64,000 bases of DNA from Aminobacter ciceronei. GTDB lineage: Bacteria; Pseudomonadota; Alphaproteobacteria; Rhizobiales; Rhizobiaceae. Both the position numbers and the translations under genes were made by a program. The notes below the pieces were generated by a model. It worked only from the letters and a program-made list of their open reading frames with translations, did no database searches and was not told the DNA's origin. Positions within the stretch are counted from its first letter, which is position 1. The number at the start of each line of letters is the position of its first letter. Where the stretch lies: positions 62,001 to 126,000 of the forward strand of contig NZ_JACJHY010000002.1 of assembly GCF_014138625.1 (NCBI RefSeq), in the 5' to 3' direction. Shown here one piece after another: positions 48,252 to 56,551 of the stretch.

Positions 48252-48338
48252 ATGACCGAGCTGGTACAGGATGTCATTTCGATGGTCTGCATGAGCACCT
48301 TCCTTGTCACCATGGCTGTGTGGATCGGCGCACTCTGA
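48252..48338 (+). CDS. 28-residue SOS-controlled membrane peptide (unknown)
   Basis: A small open frame starting ATG ACC GAG and ending GGC GCA CTC TGA. AGGAG lies six bases before the ATG. The peptide has a short acidic N-terminus (MTELVQDVISM) and a hydrophobic C-terminal stretch of about 18 residues (CMSTFLVTMAVWIGAL) able to cross the inner membrane once. The triple GAAC promoter upstream gives strong support that it is expressed and damage-inducible. Caulobacter SidA, a 29-residue SOS-induced inner-membrane division inhibitor, is an analogue in size, topology and control; no sequence homology is claimed. Too short for ordinary gene callers. Confidence 0.75.
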   Translation: MTELVQDVISMVCMSTFLVTMAVWIGAL

Positions 48339-48506
48339 TTGGAGTGCCTGATGAGCAGCGCGAGCTGAATCCCAACCTGAAACAGGGCACCGGGTTAACT
48401 CGATGCCGACACCGTGCGGGCTGAAATCGCCAAGACGGAAAAGACTGAGCCAGCGCCGCCTGGCGCAAAATGAGTTGAATCAAGCGCGGATCGCAGCTGC
48501 CGCGCG

Positions 48507-48531
48507 GGAAGGCGGCCTCAGGCCGTCTTCC
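48507..48531 (-). terminator. Hairpin overlapping the lipB stop codon
   Basis: GGAAGGCGGCC-TCA-GGCCGTCTTCC is an 11-bp stem (one G-T pair) spanning the lipB stop. No T-run follows, so it could be a weak terminator or a 3' stabilising hairpin. Confidence 0.4.
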
Positions 48532-49258
48532 GGACAGCGGTCGCGGTGGTTTCGGCCGGCCCGAATATCTCTTCGAAGGCAGTTTTAAGCGCGACATCCA
48601 GGTCATCAATGGTCACCGGTAGGCCAAGGTCGACGAGGCTGGTAACGCCGTGGTCGGTGACGCCGCACGGCACGATGCCGGAGAAATGGCCGAGCTCCGG
48701 TTCGACGTTGATGGCGATGCCGTGGAAACTGACCCAGCGGCGAAGACGGATGCCGATGGCTGCGATCTTGTCTTCCGCCGGCGAGCCGTCAGGCAGGGCC
48801 GGGCGGTCGGGCCGCACCACCCAGACGCCGACGCGGTCCTCGCGCCGTTCGCCCTTCACGTTGAAGGCGGCAAGCGCCGAAATGATCCAGGCTTCGAGTG
48901 CCGCAACGAAGGCGCGGACGTCCTCGCGCCTTCGCTTGAGGTCGAGCATGACATAGGCCACGCGTTGGCCGGGCCCATGATAGGTGTATTCGCCACCTCG
49001 CCCGGTCTTGAAGACGGGAAACCGGTCGGGCTCGACAAGGTCCTGTTCCTGGGCGCTGGTGCCGGCGGTGTAAACAGGCGGGTGCTCGACAAGCCAGACC
49101 ATCTCGCCTGATGTGCCCTGGCGAATCGCATCTGCGCGCTGTTCCATGAAGGCGAGCGCCTGATCGTAGGGCGTCAGGCCTGGTTCGATTCGCCATTCGA
49201 CCGGTGCTGAACCGGGAAGGGCAAGAAACGACGTGGCGATCAGGCTGCGTTCGGTCAT
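48518..49258 (-). CDS. lipB: Octanoyltransferase LipB
   Basis: An enzyme of about 246 residues that moves octanoyl groups from acyl carrier protein to lipoyl domains. [14 protein letters not shown] (about residues 55-68), the conserved [22 protein letters not shown] (about 84-105), the catalytic lysine in [10 protein letters not shown] (about 161) and cysteine in [14 protein letters not shown] (about 194) are all present. The start at 49258 ([10 protein letters not shown]) gives the family length; an ATG at 49351 with AAGGGA upstream would add 31 residues and cannot be excluded. Confidence 0.93.
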   Translation of the reverse strand: MTERSLIATSFLALPGSAPVEWRIEPGLTPYDQALAFMEQRADAIRQGTSGEMVWLVEHPPVYTAGTSAQEQDLVEPDRFPVFKTGRGGEYTYHGPGQRVAYVMLDLKRRREDVRAFVAALEAWIISALAAFNVKGERREDRVGVWVVRPDRPALPDGSPAEDKIAAIGIRLRRWVSFHGIAINVEPELGHFSGIVPCGVTDHGVTSLVDLGLPVTIDDLDVALKTAFEEIFGPAETTATAVRKTA

Positions 49259-49467
49259 TCTGGGGGTCCGTTCGTCGACCTGATATGGCGGCTTGGGGAT
49301 AAAACGTCCAGTGGTCAGGCTTAGAAAGCCGGCTATCGCAGCCTCCGTCATGCGGCTTCCCTTGGGGTATGCAAGAATGATGGACGAATATCGCACAGGG
49401 CGCTTGTTTCCCCGGAAACGATTTGCTACATGCCGCGAGCCGGTTCGGACCGGCCCTTCGTGACAGT

Positions 49468-49552
49468 GCGGTCGTGGCGGAATTGGTAGACGCGCAGCGT
49501 TGAGGTCGCTGTGGGGCAACCCGTGGAAGTTCGAGTCTTCTCGACCGCACCA
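49468..49552 (+). tRNA. tRNA-Leu (anticodon GAG)
   Basis: Acceptor arms GCGGTCG and CGACCGC close the cloverleaf, with encoded ACCA at 49549-49552. The D arm has TGGCGGAATTGGTAGACGC, typical of class-II leucine tRNAs. The anticodon stem CAGCG/CGCTG carries loop TTGAGGT, anticodon GAG (reads CUC/CUU). A long variable arm (TGTGGGGCAACCCGTG) and T-loop TTCGAGT follow. 85 nt. A small hairpin AGCGGA-AATA-TCCGCT lies just downstream. Confidence 0.96.
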
Positions 49553-49659
49553 GTCACTCCTAAGCGGAAATATCCGCTTCACCGGCCAGACGTGCCGGCA
49601 GGCTGAAAAGCCGGAAACTCCTCAATCATCAAACACGTGCAGGATGTTGACGGCCGTTT

Positions 49660-50412
49660 TTAAGGTTCCGTCTGAACTGCTGCAGCCAAGTCGGCCATCC
49701 ACAAGCCTCCGTCATCATGATGTGGCGGCGCGTAGGCGCGGCCCTGCGGAATCGTTTCGAAGCGGGCGTCTTGCTCGTCTGCAAGATAGTCGTAGCCGAT
49801 CGGCTGGTCGCGAAGCTCCGGATCGAGATGATTGTAGAGATCCCGGCGTGCCAACCGTCTGGCCGGGGCGATCATCTTGAGATGATAGAGGTTCAGGTCG
49901 CAGTGCCGCTCGAGATAGCGGCCGTCGCGCGGATACCAGCATGCATGCATGCCACGGTCGGGCAGTTCGGCTGCATCAAAGACGGGGAAGAGCCGGTAGC
50001 GGACCTTCTGGCCCCAGATGCCGTCGATGCGATAGGCGTCTGGCTCGTAGAGTTCGCGCAGGTTGAAGCCCCAGGCCGTCGGCTTGCGCGGATACAGCAG
50101 CCTTCGAATGGCGGTCGCAGCGCCGATCTCGAATCGCTCGTCCGGATCCATGGCAAGAATCCAGTCGGCGCCGGCGGCCCGCGCAGCGCCGATGAGGGTG
50201 CGCTGGCGCTCGAACTCGCTGCTGACAATCCCGGTGGAGGCGCGGTCGTCCAGCGCGACCCAGCCGTCGACGATCGGATCGATGTTGGTCAGCAGGTCGG
50301 GCACCAGATGGGCGTCGTAGCGGTAGCTGAAAACGGCAAGTACCGTCTGCCGGCGGCGGAAAAGATCGCGCCAACGGCGTCGGCGCTGTGGCTTGGCCGT
50401 GACGGTGATCAT
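49660..50412 (-). CDS. Glycosyltransferase family 2-like protein
   Basis: A 250-residue protein. An N-terminal strand VLAVFSYRYDAHLVPDLL, VDGWVALDDRAS and the acidic motif WILAMDPDERFE (about residues 84-95) resemble GT-A enzymes in which the DxD-like pair binds nucleotide-sugar and metal. No transmembrane segment is seen. It overlaps the next glycosyltransferase by four bases, so the two are co-expressed and may act on the same surface polysaccharide or glycolipid. Donor and acceptor are unknown. Confidence 0.75.
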   Translation of the reverse strand: MITVTAKPQRRRRWRDLFRRRQTVLAVFSYRYDAHLVPDLLTNIDPIVDGWVALDDRASTGIVSSEFERQRTLIGAARAAGADWILAMDPDERFEIGAATAIRRLLYPRKPTAWGFNLRELYEPDAYRIDGIWGQKVRYRLFPVFDAAELPDRGMHACWYPRDGRYLERHCDLNLYHLKMIAPARRLARRDLYNHLDPELRDQPIGYDYLADEQDARFETIPQGRAYAPPHHDDGGLWMADLAAAVQTEP

Positions 50413-51317
50413 GGCCGCACCCCGTGCCTGCTGAGGGGAGCGATGACAGATTTGTCCCTGCTGTCGGCCGCCATCAAAACGCCGGCGGCCTTGGCGAGCA
50501 GGCTGAGCCGCAGGATGGGCATGGCCCGCAGCGTCTGGATCAGTTCGTCGCCGGAGAGCCCCGCCATGGCCAACTGGCGGGCGGGGCGGTGCTGGCGCAG
50601 CACATCGCGGGCGATCTTGCGCAAGGATTTGCCGGACAGCCGGTGCATTTCGCGGCCGTAGTTGGTACCGCGCTGATACTGGTCGATCAGCAAGCGCAAG
50701 ATCCTCGTTTCGTTGAGGTGAACCGTTCTTATGTCGCCATCCCAGGCCGGCTTGAGCTCGGCGGGCAGGCGCAACAGGAATTCGCTGTCCTCGCCGGTCG
50801 CCATCGTCTCGTCATAGAGGCCATGACGCGCAAACAGGCCGCGCTCGAAGGAGGCGCCATAGCGAATAGCCTGTTCCTCCGGCAATCCGGGCAGGCGGCG
50901 CATGAACAGGCTGAGATGGGCGGCGCAGGCGACCAGATTTTGCGGCTTGCTGTTTATCACAGCACTGGCGACGACAGGCGCGCCGGCCTTATGGCGTGCA
51001 AGGCGGCGCTCGACCCAGCCGGGTGCGGCGCGGCAATCATCGGCGAGGAAGGCGACGTAGGGCGCCCTGGTTCGTTCGATGCCGCGGTTTCTGGCGGCAC
51101 CGACATAAAGGCGCTCCTCGAATTCGACGAAAGCGACGTCGAGGCCGTGGCGGCGGAGCAGGGCGCCGATGTCACCGCCGCCGGAATTGACGACGAGAAT
51201 GTCGGTCGCCACTGACTGTTCGCGCAATGAGCGGACGGCGCCGACGATTTCCGCCGGGGCCCGGTAGCCAATGACGATGGTGGCAAGTTCAGGGGCAGGT
51301 GCTGGTTGTGACGACAT
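50409..51317 (-). CDS. Glycosyltransferase (GT-A fold, family 2)
   Basis: A 302-residue protein with LATIVIGYRAPAEIVGAVRSLREQS at the N-terminus, ILVVNSGGG, YVGAARNRGIERTRAPYVAFLADDC (about residues 72-96) with the DD pair of the donor site, and a second-domain motif ATGEDSEFLLRL (about 168-179). These are standard for GT2 enzymes. It is the first gene of a two-gene unit with the protein at 49660. Specificity cannot be read from the sequence. Confidence 0.8.
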   Translation of the reverse strand: MSSQPAPAPELATIVIGYRAPAEIVGAVRSLREQSVATDILVVNSGGGDIGALLRRHGLDVAFVEFEERLYVGAARNRGIERTRAPYVAFLADDCRAAPGWVERRLARHKAGAPVVASAVINSKPQNLVACAAHLSLFMRRLPGLPEEQAIRYGASFERGLFARHGLYDETMATGEDSEFLLRLPAELKPAWDGDIRTVHLNETRILRLLIDQYQRGTNYGREMHRLSGKSLRKIARDVLRQHRPARQLAMAGLSGDELIQTLRAMPILRLSLLAKAAGVLMAADSRDKSVIAPLSRHGVRP

Positions 51318-51421
51318 TCAGTGCGCGCATGTTATCCACGGTACACTGCGATCGTCCCTTCGCAATGCAGGGACGATAACACACATTCCGTCGCGCTCAA
51401 GTCGTGGTGTCTGTCTTAAGG

Positions 51422-51454
51422 GCCGACGCCATGCGAACAGGGCGTGGCGTCGGC
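51422..51454. repeat. Long hairpin between zntA and the glycosyltransferases
   Basis: GCCGACGCCATGC-GAACAGG-GCGTGGCGTCGGC forms a 13-bp stem with one G-T pair. It sits in the 267-base gap between genes on the same strand and could limit read-through from zntA. No T-run. Confidence 0.4.
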
Positions 51455-51545
51455 GGTGACGTGCGCCGCATCGCCGCCGGCCAGGCGGCGATGCCCAGGG
51501 ATGGTGGAGCCGGGCAAGCTCGCGAGCTGAAGCAGTGTGCCGGGG

Positions 51546-51577
51546 CGGCTCTGCGCGCTTGAGACCTAGCAGAGCCG
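51546..51577 (-). terminator. Hairpin after zntA
   Basis: CGGCTCTGC and GCAGAGCCG form a 9-bp stem with a 14-base loop starting seven bases after the zntA stop. No clear T-run, so it may be a rho-assisted or weak terminator. Confidence 0.35.
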
Positions 51578-51584
51578 GCTTTCG

Positions 51585-53864
51585 TCAGCGCCCGCGCCAG
51601 GCGAGCAGGCGCATTGCGTTTGCGGTGACCAGCACGGTCGCGCCTGTGTCGGCCAGGATCGCCGGCCACAGGCCGGTGATGCCCATGATTGTCGTCACCA
51701 GGAAGACCGCCTTGAGGCCGAGCGCGATGGTGATGTTCTGGGCGATGTTGCCCATCACTGTCCTGGACAGTGCGATCATGTCGGGGATGTCGCTGACGCG
51801 GCCATGCAGGATCGCGGCGTCGGCCGTTTCGAGCGCGACATCTGTGCCCCCGCCCATGGCGACGCCGAAGTCGGCCGCGGCCAGAGCAGGGGCGTCGTTG
51901 ATGCCGTCACCGACCTTGGCGACGACCTGGCCCTGCTTCTGCAGTTCGCGCACGATGCGCTGCTTGTCGTCTGGCATCAACCCGGCGCGGACGTTGATGC
52001 CGAGTCCCTTGCCGATGGCTTTGGCAGTGGCCTCGTTGTCGCCGGTCAGCATGACTGTGGCGATGCCATCGTCCTTGAGCCGGGCGAGAGCGGCGATGGC
52101 ATCGGCGCGCGGCTCGTCGCGCATGGCGAGAATGCCCGCGACCCTGCCGTCGACGAGCAGCACCGAGACTGTTTTGCCGTCGGCATTGAAGGCAGCGATC
52201 CGCGCCTTTTGTTCGGCTGACAGCCCGGCCATTTCTTCGGCAGCACCAGGTGAGGCGAGGAAAACCTCCTCGCCGCCGACCCTGGCTGTCACGCCCTTGC
52301 CGGCGATGGCCTTGGCGGCATTGGCCGGTGGTATTGGCACGCCATCGGCCTTGGCGCGCCCGAGGATGGCCAGCGCCAGTGGATGGCTGGAGCCTGTTTC
52401 CAATGCGGCGGCGCGCGACAGGACATTGGCCTCGGAGAGGCTGATGCCGATGATGTCGGTGACTTTCGGCTTGCCTTCGGTCAGCGTGCCTGTCTTGTCG
52501 AGCGCGACCGTGGTGACGCGGCGCATGCCTTCGAGCACGGCGCCGCCCTTGAGCAGCAGGCCGCGGCGGGCGCCGGCAGACAGGCCGGCGGCGATCGCGG
52601 CAGGCGTCGAGATGACCAGCGCGCAGGGACAGCCGATCAGCAGGATGGCGAGGCCCTTGTAGATCCACTCCGACCAGTCGCCGCCGGCAACCAAAGGCGG
52701 CAGGATGGCGACCAGCGCGCCGACGACGAGGACCGCAGGGGTGTAATAGCGCGAGAAGCTGTCGATGAAGCGCTCGGTCGGCGCCTTGCTTTCCTGCGCT
52801 TCCTCGACCAGCTTGATGACGCGGGCAATGGTGTTGTCGGCGGCAGCTGCGGTAACGCGGACCCGGAGCACCGCATCGGTGTTGATCGTGCCGGCAAAGA
52901 CGTCGTCGCCTGCACTCTTCGACTTGGGCACGCTCTCCCCGGTGACAGGGGCTTCGTCGAGCGTGCTCGATCCTTCGACGATTGTGCCGTCGGCGGCAAC
53001 GCGGTCGCCCGGCCGGACCAGCATGATCGCGCCGACCTGAAGCGTGTCGGCGGCTACTTCGCGCGTCGTGCCACCTTCCTCGACCAGGGCGGTCTTGGGA
53101 ACGAGGTCGGCCAGGCCGCGAATGCTGGCGCGTGCGCGGCGGGCGGCGACGCCTTCGAGCAATTCGCCGATGAGAAACAGCAGGACGACCATCGTTGCTT
53201 CTTCGGTCGCGCCGATGAACACCGCGCCGACGGCGGCGATGGTCATCAAGGTCTCGATGGAGAACGGCGTGCCCGATATGGCACCGGCATAAGCACGGCG
53301 GGCGACCGGCACCAGGCCGACCGCAAGTGCTGCCAGAAAAGCCCAATGCCCGATTTGCGGCAAGAGCTGGCCGATGGCGTAGGCGGCGACAAGTGCTGCA
53401 CCGCAGGTGATGGTGAGCTTGGCCTTGCGCGATTTCCACCACGGGCCGTCGTCGAGGTCGAAATGATCGTGGCCGGCCCCGGCAACATTTGCCGCCGCCG
53501 CGCCATGGTCGTGTCCGGAATGGTCGCCATGATCGTGGCCGGAATGGTCGTGACCTGCATGGTCATGGCCGACGTGGTCGTGGCTGCAGTTCGGGCCGTG
53601 CTCATGGACATGAGCCGTCGGTGCCGCGGTCCTGGCTGCGCCCACTTCGGCAACCGAGTAGCCAAGCGCCTTCACCTGTTTCGAGATGGCGGCGGAGGGG
53701 GCGGGGCCCTGATGGGTGACGATCATGGTGCCGGCCGACACCGAAATGCCGACCTCGGTGATGCCGGGCAGGCGGCTGACCGCGTTTACGATCTTGGTCG
53801 CGCAAGAGGCGCAATCCATGCCGCCGACGCGGAAGCGTGTCTTGCCGTGGCTGGCGTCGTTCAT
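51585..53864 (-). CDS. zntA: Heavy-metal P-type ATPase (Zn/Cd/Pb exporter, ZntA-like)
   Basis: A P1B-type ATPase of 759 residues that pumps divalent soft metals out of the cytosol. An N-terminal HMA domain has GMDCASC (about residues 14-20). A linker of repeated H-D-H units (about 88-125) is unusually histidine rich. The membrane metal motif is GCPCALVIS (about 412-420), and DKTGTLTEGKPKVTDI holds the phosphorylated aspartate; TGDNEAT and GDGINDAPAL complete the catalytic set. CPC plus the ZntR-like neighbour suggests Zn/Cd/Pb over Cu. ATG 53864 has AAAGGA upstream; TTG 53879 is rejected. Confidence 0.93.
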   Translation of the reverse strand: MNDASHGKTRFRVGGMDCASCATKIVNAVSRLPGITEVGISVSAGTMIVTHQGPAPSAAISKQVKALGYSVAEVGAARTAAPTAHVHEHGPNCSHDHVGHDHAGHDHSGHDHGDHSGHDHGAAAANVAGAGHDHFDLDDGPWWKSRKAKLTITCGAALVAAYAIGQLLPQIGHWAFLAALAVGLVPVARRAYAGAISGTPFSIETLMTIAAVGAVFIGATEEATMVVLLFLIGELLEGVAARRARASIRGLADLVPKTALVEEGGTTREVAADTLQVGAIMLVRPGDRVAADGTIVEGSSTLDEAPVTGESVPKSKSAGDDVFAGTINTDAVLRVRVTAAAADNTIARVIKLVEEAQESKAPTERFIDSFSRYYTPAVLVVGALVAILPPLVAGGDWSEWIYKGLAILLIGCPCALVISTPAAIAAGLSAGARRGLLLKGGAVLEGMRRVTTVALDKTGTLTEGKPKVTDIIGISLSEANVLSRAAALETGSSHPLALAILGRAKADGVPIPPANAAKAIAGKGVTARVGGEEVFLASPGAAEEMAGLSAEQKARIAAFNADGKTVSVLLVDGRVAGILAMRDEPRADAIAALARLKDDGIATVMLTGDNEATAKAIGKGLGINVRAGLMPDDKQRIVRELQKQGQVVAKVGDGINDAPALAAADFGVAMGGGTDVALETADAAILHGRVSDIPDMIALSRTVMGNIAQNITIALGLKAVFLVTTIMGITGLWPAILADTGATVLVTANAMRLLAWRGR

Positions 53865-53893
53865 TTCAGGTCCTTTCAATCCTATATGAAGCG

Positions 53894-53924
53894 ATGCTAG
53901 AATCTCTAGCCACTAGAGGATCAA
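53894..53924 (-). promoter_or_regulatory. MerR-type zntA promoter/operator
   Basis: On the minus strand TTGATC (53919-53924) and TAGCAT (53894-53899) are separated by 19 bases, the over-long spacer typical of MerR-activated promoters. Inside the spacer lies the perfect dyad CTCTAG-TGG-CTAGAG (53904-53918), the expected binding site of the divergent regulator. Confidence 0.8.
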
Positions 53925-53936
53925 GAGGATTTTTCG

Positions 53937-54359
53937 ATGAATCTGCCGATTGGCGAATTGGCGCGGCGAACCGGTGTCAAAGTGCCGACGATCCGCTTCT
54001 ACGAACAGATTGGGCTGATCGCCGCGCCGCCGCGCACCGAGGGCAACCAGCGCCGCTATGGCAAGACCGAGATCGACCGGCTGAATTTCATCCGCCACGC
54101 CCGAGAACTCGGCTTCGAAGTCGATCACATCCGCGAACTGCTTGCCATGTCACAGGAGCCGCAGGCCTCCTGTCATCAGGCCGACAGCATCGCCCAGTCG
54201 CATCTGCTTGAGGTCGACCGTCGCATCGAGAAGCTCAGGCGGCTGCGCGGCGAGCTCGCCCGCATGATCGACGAGTGCGGCCATGGCCGTATCTGCGACT
54301 GCCGCATCATCGAGGTTCTGGCCGATCACGGCCACTGCGCCGCCGATCATGTGGCCTGA
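53937..54359 (+). CDS. MerR-family metal-responsive regulator (ZntR/CadR-like)
   Basis: A 140-residue MerR protein: N-terminal winged helix (IGELARRTGVKVPTIRFYEQIGLI), dimerisation helix in the middle, and a metal-binding C-terminus with CGHGRICDCRII and a final HGHC; another cysteine lies in ASCHQAD near residue 79. The spacing fits divalent-metal sensors such as ZntR and CadR. It is divergent from zntA with the operator between them. AAGAGGA precedes the ATG by seven bases. Confidence 0.88.
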   Translation: MNLPIGELARRTGVKVPTIRFYEQIGLIAAPPRTEGNQRRYGKTEIDRLNFIRHARELGFEVDHIRELLAMSQEPQASCHQADSIAQSHLLEVDRRIEKLRRLRGELARMIDECGHGRICDCRIIEVLADHGHCAADHVA

Positions 54360-54485
54360 TTGAGACAGGCGCGCGCCGCCTGTTCGAAGTGCTGCGTCCG
54401 GGCCGTATTTCATTTGATATTCCGGCCCTTTGCGGGCTAGGGATAACCCACCTCGAATCCCGAAATCCGCAAGCGGGAAGCGCCG

Positions 54486-55916
54486 ATGGAAGCCCGACAC
54501 GACCATAGCCACGGCGCCGACGCCGCTGACGCTGTCCGCGCCGAAATCTATGGCGATGACGGGGTGATTCTCGCGCCGTTCCTGGCCCATATCGGGGCGG
54601 CGATTGCCGATCGCGATACGCTGACGCTGAAGCGCGACGTCTCCGTCCTGCACCAGTCCGAACTTGGCGACCTGCTGGAGGCGCTGCTGCCGGAACAGCG
54701 GCTGGCGCTTGTCGAACTGATGGGCTCGGACTTCGACTTCTCGGCGCTGACCGAGGTCGACGATGCGATCCGCCTCGACATCGTCGACAACCTGCCCAAC
54801 GAGCAGATCGCCCAGGCCGTCCAGGAACTCGATTCCGACGACGCGGTCTACATTCTCGAGGATCTCGACACCGAGGACCAGGACGAGATCCTGGCGCAGC
54901 TGCCGTTCACCGAACGCATCCGGCTGCGCCGTTCGCTCGACTATCCCGAGGAATCGGCCGGCCGGCGCATGCAGACCGAGTTCGTCGCCGTGCCGCCTTT
55001 CTGGAGCATAGGCCAGACGATCGACTATCTGCGCGACGACAAGGATCTGCCTGACCGCTTCAGCCAGGTCTTCGTCATCGACCCGACCTTCAAGCTGCTC
55101 GGCGCTGTCGACCTCGACCAGATCCTGCGCACCAAGCGCGCAGTCAAGATCGAAGAGGTGATGCACGAGACGCGCCATGCCATTCCTGCAACGATGGATC
55201 AGGAAGAGGCGGCGCGCGAATTCGAGCAATACGATCTGCTTTCCGCTGCCGTCGTCGACGAGAACGAGCGTCTTGTCGGCGTGCTGACCATCGACGATGT
55301 CGTCGACGTCATCCAGCAGGAGGCCGAGGAAGATCTGCTGCGCATGGGCGGTGTCGGCGACGAAGAGCTGTCCGACACGGTGGCGGCGACGTCGCGTTCG
55401 CGCGTGCCCTGGCTGCTGGTCAATCTCGGCACCGCTTTCATCTCGGCATCCGTCATCAGCCAGTTCGGCGCGACGATCGAGGAAATGGTGGCACTGGCGG
55501 CGCTAATGCCAATCGTCGCCTCGCTCGGCGGCAATGCCGGAACGCAGACGATGACGGTGACGGTGCGCGCACTCGCGACCCGCGACCTCGACATCTACAA
55601 TGCCGGCCGCGTCATTCGCCGCGAGGTGATGGTCGGTCTGCTCAACGGCGCGGTCATCGCGACCATCCTCGGCCTCGTTGCCGGCCTGTGGTTCCACAAT
55701 CCGGACCTCGGCTTTGTCATTGCTGCGGCGATGATCCTCAACATGCTGGCGGCGGCACTTGGCGGAATCCTCATTCCGTTGCTGCTCGACAAATTCGGCG
55801 CCGATCCGGCGATCTCGTCATCGATCTTCACGACGATGATCACTGACGTCATCGGCTTCCTGGCCTTCCTCAGTCTCGCCACCTGGTGGCTGCATCTCGG
55901 AGCCGCTCCGGGATAG
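54486..55916 (+). CDS. mgtE: Magnesium transporter MgtE
   Basis: A 476-residue Mg2+ channel/transporter. The cytosolic N-domain has repeated LPxxxxxxxxxxL-like MgtE elements (about residues 60-150). Two CBS domains follow (about 165-290; FVIDPTFKLLGAVDLDQIL, VVDENERLVGVLTIDDVVDVI), then five C-terminal helices containing the pore signature LASLGGNAGTQTM (about 343-355). MgtE closes when Mg binds the N/CBS domains. It seems to be a single-gene unit, 126 bases after the MerR gene. Confidence 0.94.
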   Translation: MEARHDHSHGADAADAVRAEIYGDDGVILAPFLAHIGAAIADRDTLTLKRDVSVLHQSELGDLLEALLPEQRLALVELMGSDFDFSALTEVDDAIRLDIVDNLPNEQIAQAVQELDSDDAVYILEDLDTEDQDEILAQLPFTERIRLRRSLDYPEESAGRRMQTEFVAVPPFWSIGQTIDYLRDDKDLPDRFSQVFVIDPTFKLLGAVDLDQILRTKRAVKIEEVMHETRHAIPATMDQEEAAREFEQYDLLSAAVVDENERLVGVLTIDDVVDVIQQEAEEDLLRMGGVGDEELSDTVAATSRSRVPWLLVNLGTAFISASVISQFGATIEEMVALAALMPIVASLGGNAGTQTMTVTVRALATRDLDIYNAGRVIRREVMVGLLNGAVIATILGLVAGLWFHNPDLGFVIAAAMILNMLAAALGGILIPLLLDKFGADPAISSSIFTTMITDVIGFLAFLSLATWWLHLGAAPG

Positions 55917-55932
55917 TTGTGCTCGATTGACT

Positions 55933-55942
55933 TTTACGTAAA
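55933..55942. promoter_or_regulatory. Palindrome TTTACGTAAA after mgtE
   Basis: A perfect 10-bp palindrome 135 bases upstream of the second merR gene. It may be a regulator site; sites with a TTTACGT core are reported for LiuR-like MerR regulators. A role is inferred only. Confidence 0.3.
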
Positions 55943-56076
55943 TCGCGTGCCAGACTCCGCAAGGGATCGGTGACGGTTCCTCGGCTTGCGCGGATCAGTC
56001 GCGCGGCATGATCGCCTCGGCTAGTGCCCGGCATGAATTTGAGGCGGGGCGATAGCGTCCGCCGGGTGGAGAGACG

Positions 56077-56463
56077 ATGCGGGAATATTACTCGATTACC
56101 GAACTGACCCGGGAATTCGACATTTCGACGCGCACGCTGCGCTTCTACGAGGACGAGGGGCTGGTCCAGCCCGTCCGCCGTGGCCGCACCCGCCTGTTCA
56201 GACCATCCGATCGGCATCTCATTCGCCAGATCATGCGCGGCAAAAGGCTCGGCTTCTCGATCAACGAGATCCGCGAGATCATCCAGATGTATCGCGAGCC
56301 GCCCGGCGAAGTCGGTCAACTCAAGCTGATGATCAAGCGCATCGAGGAGAAGCGCGAGGACCTGCGCCAGAAGCGCCGCGACCTCGAGGAGACGCTGGCC
56401 GAGCTCGACCAGGCCGAGGAATCCTGCGTCGAGCGGCTGGTCGAACTCGGCGTCAACACCTGA
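56077..56463 (+). CDS. MerR-family regulator, LiuR-like
   Basis: A 128-residue MerR protein with YYSITELTREFDISTRTLRFYEDEGLVQPVRRGRTRLF (winged helix, about residues 4-41), GKRLGFSINEIREII (about 55-69) and a long C-terminal coiled coil (about 80-120). The sequence resembles LiuR, which controls branched-chain amino-acid and acyl-CoA degradation in proteobacteria. The usual targets (isovaleryl-CoA dehydrogenase, carboxylases) are not in the window. A single cysteine near residue 118 argues against metal sensing. Confidence 0.8.
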   Translation: MREYYSITELTREFDISTRTLRFYEDEGLVQPVRRGRTRLFRPSDRHLIRQIMRGKRLGFSINEIREIIQMYREPPGEVGQLKLMIKRIEEKREDLRQKRRDLEETLAELDQAEESCVERLVELGVNT

Positions 56464-56551
56464 CGCCCGATCCGGTCACGCTCTGCGGGCGGCAGCCCGG
56501 ACTCGCCTACGGCATTGTGGTATGGTCAACTACCCCTCGGGAGTAGCTCCA

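Noticed and set aside
49468-49552. tRNA-Leu as an integration site for a genomic island carrying the glycosyltransferases
   Set aside because: No integrase, no repeated tRNA 3' end within the window, and no change in composition was seen.
52383-53900. 505-codon plus-strand open frame opposite zntA
   Set aside because: Shadow of the P-type ATPase, whose motifs are all on the other strand.
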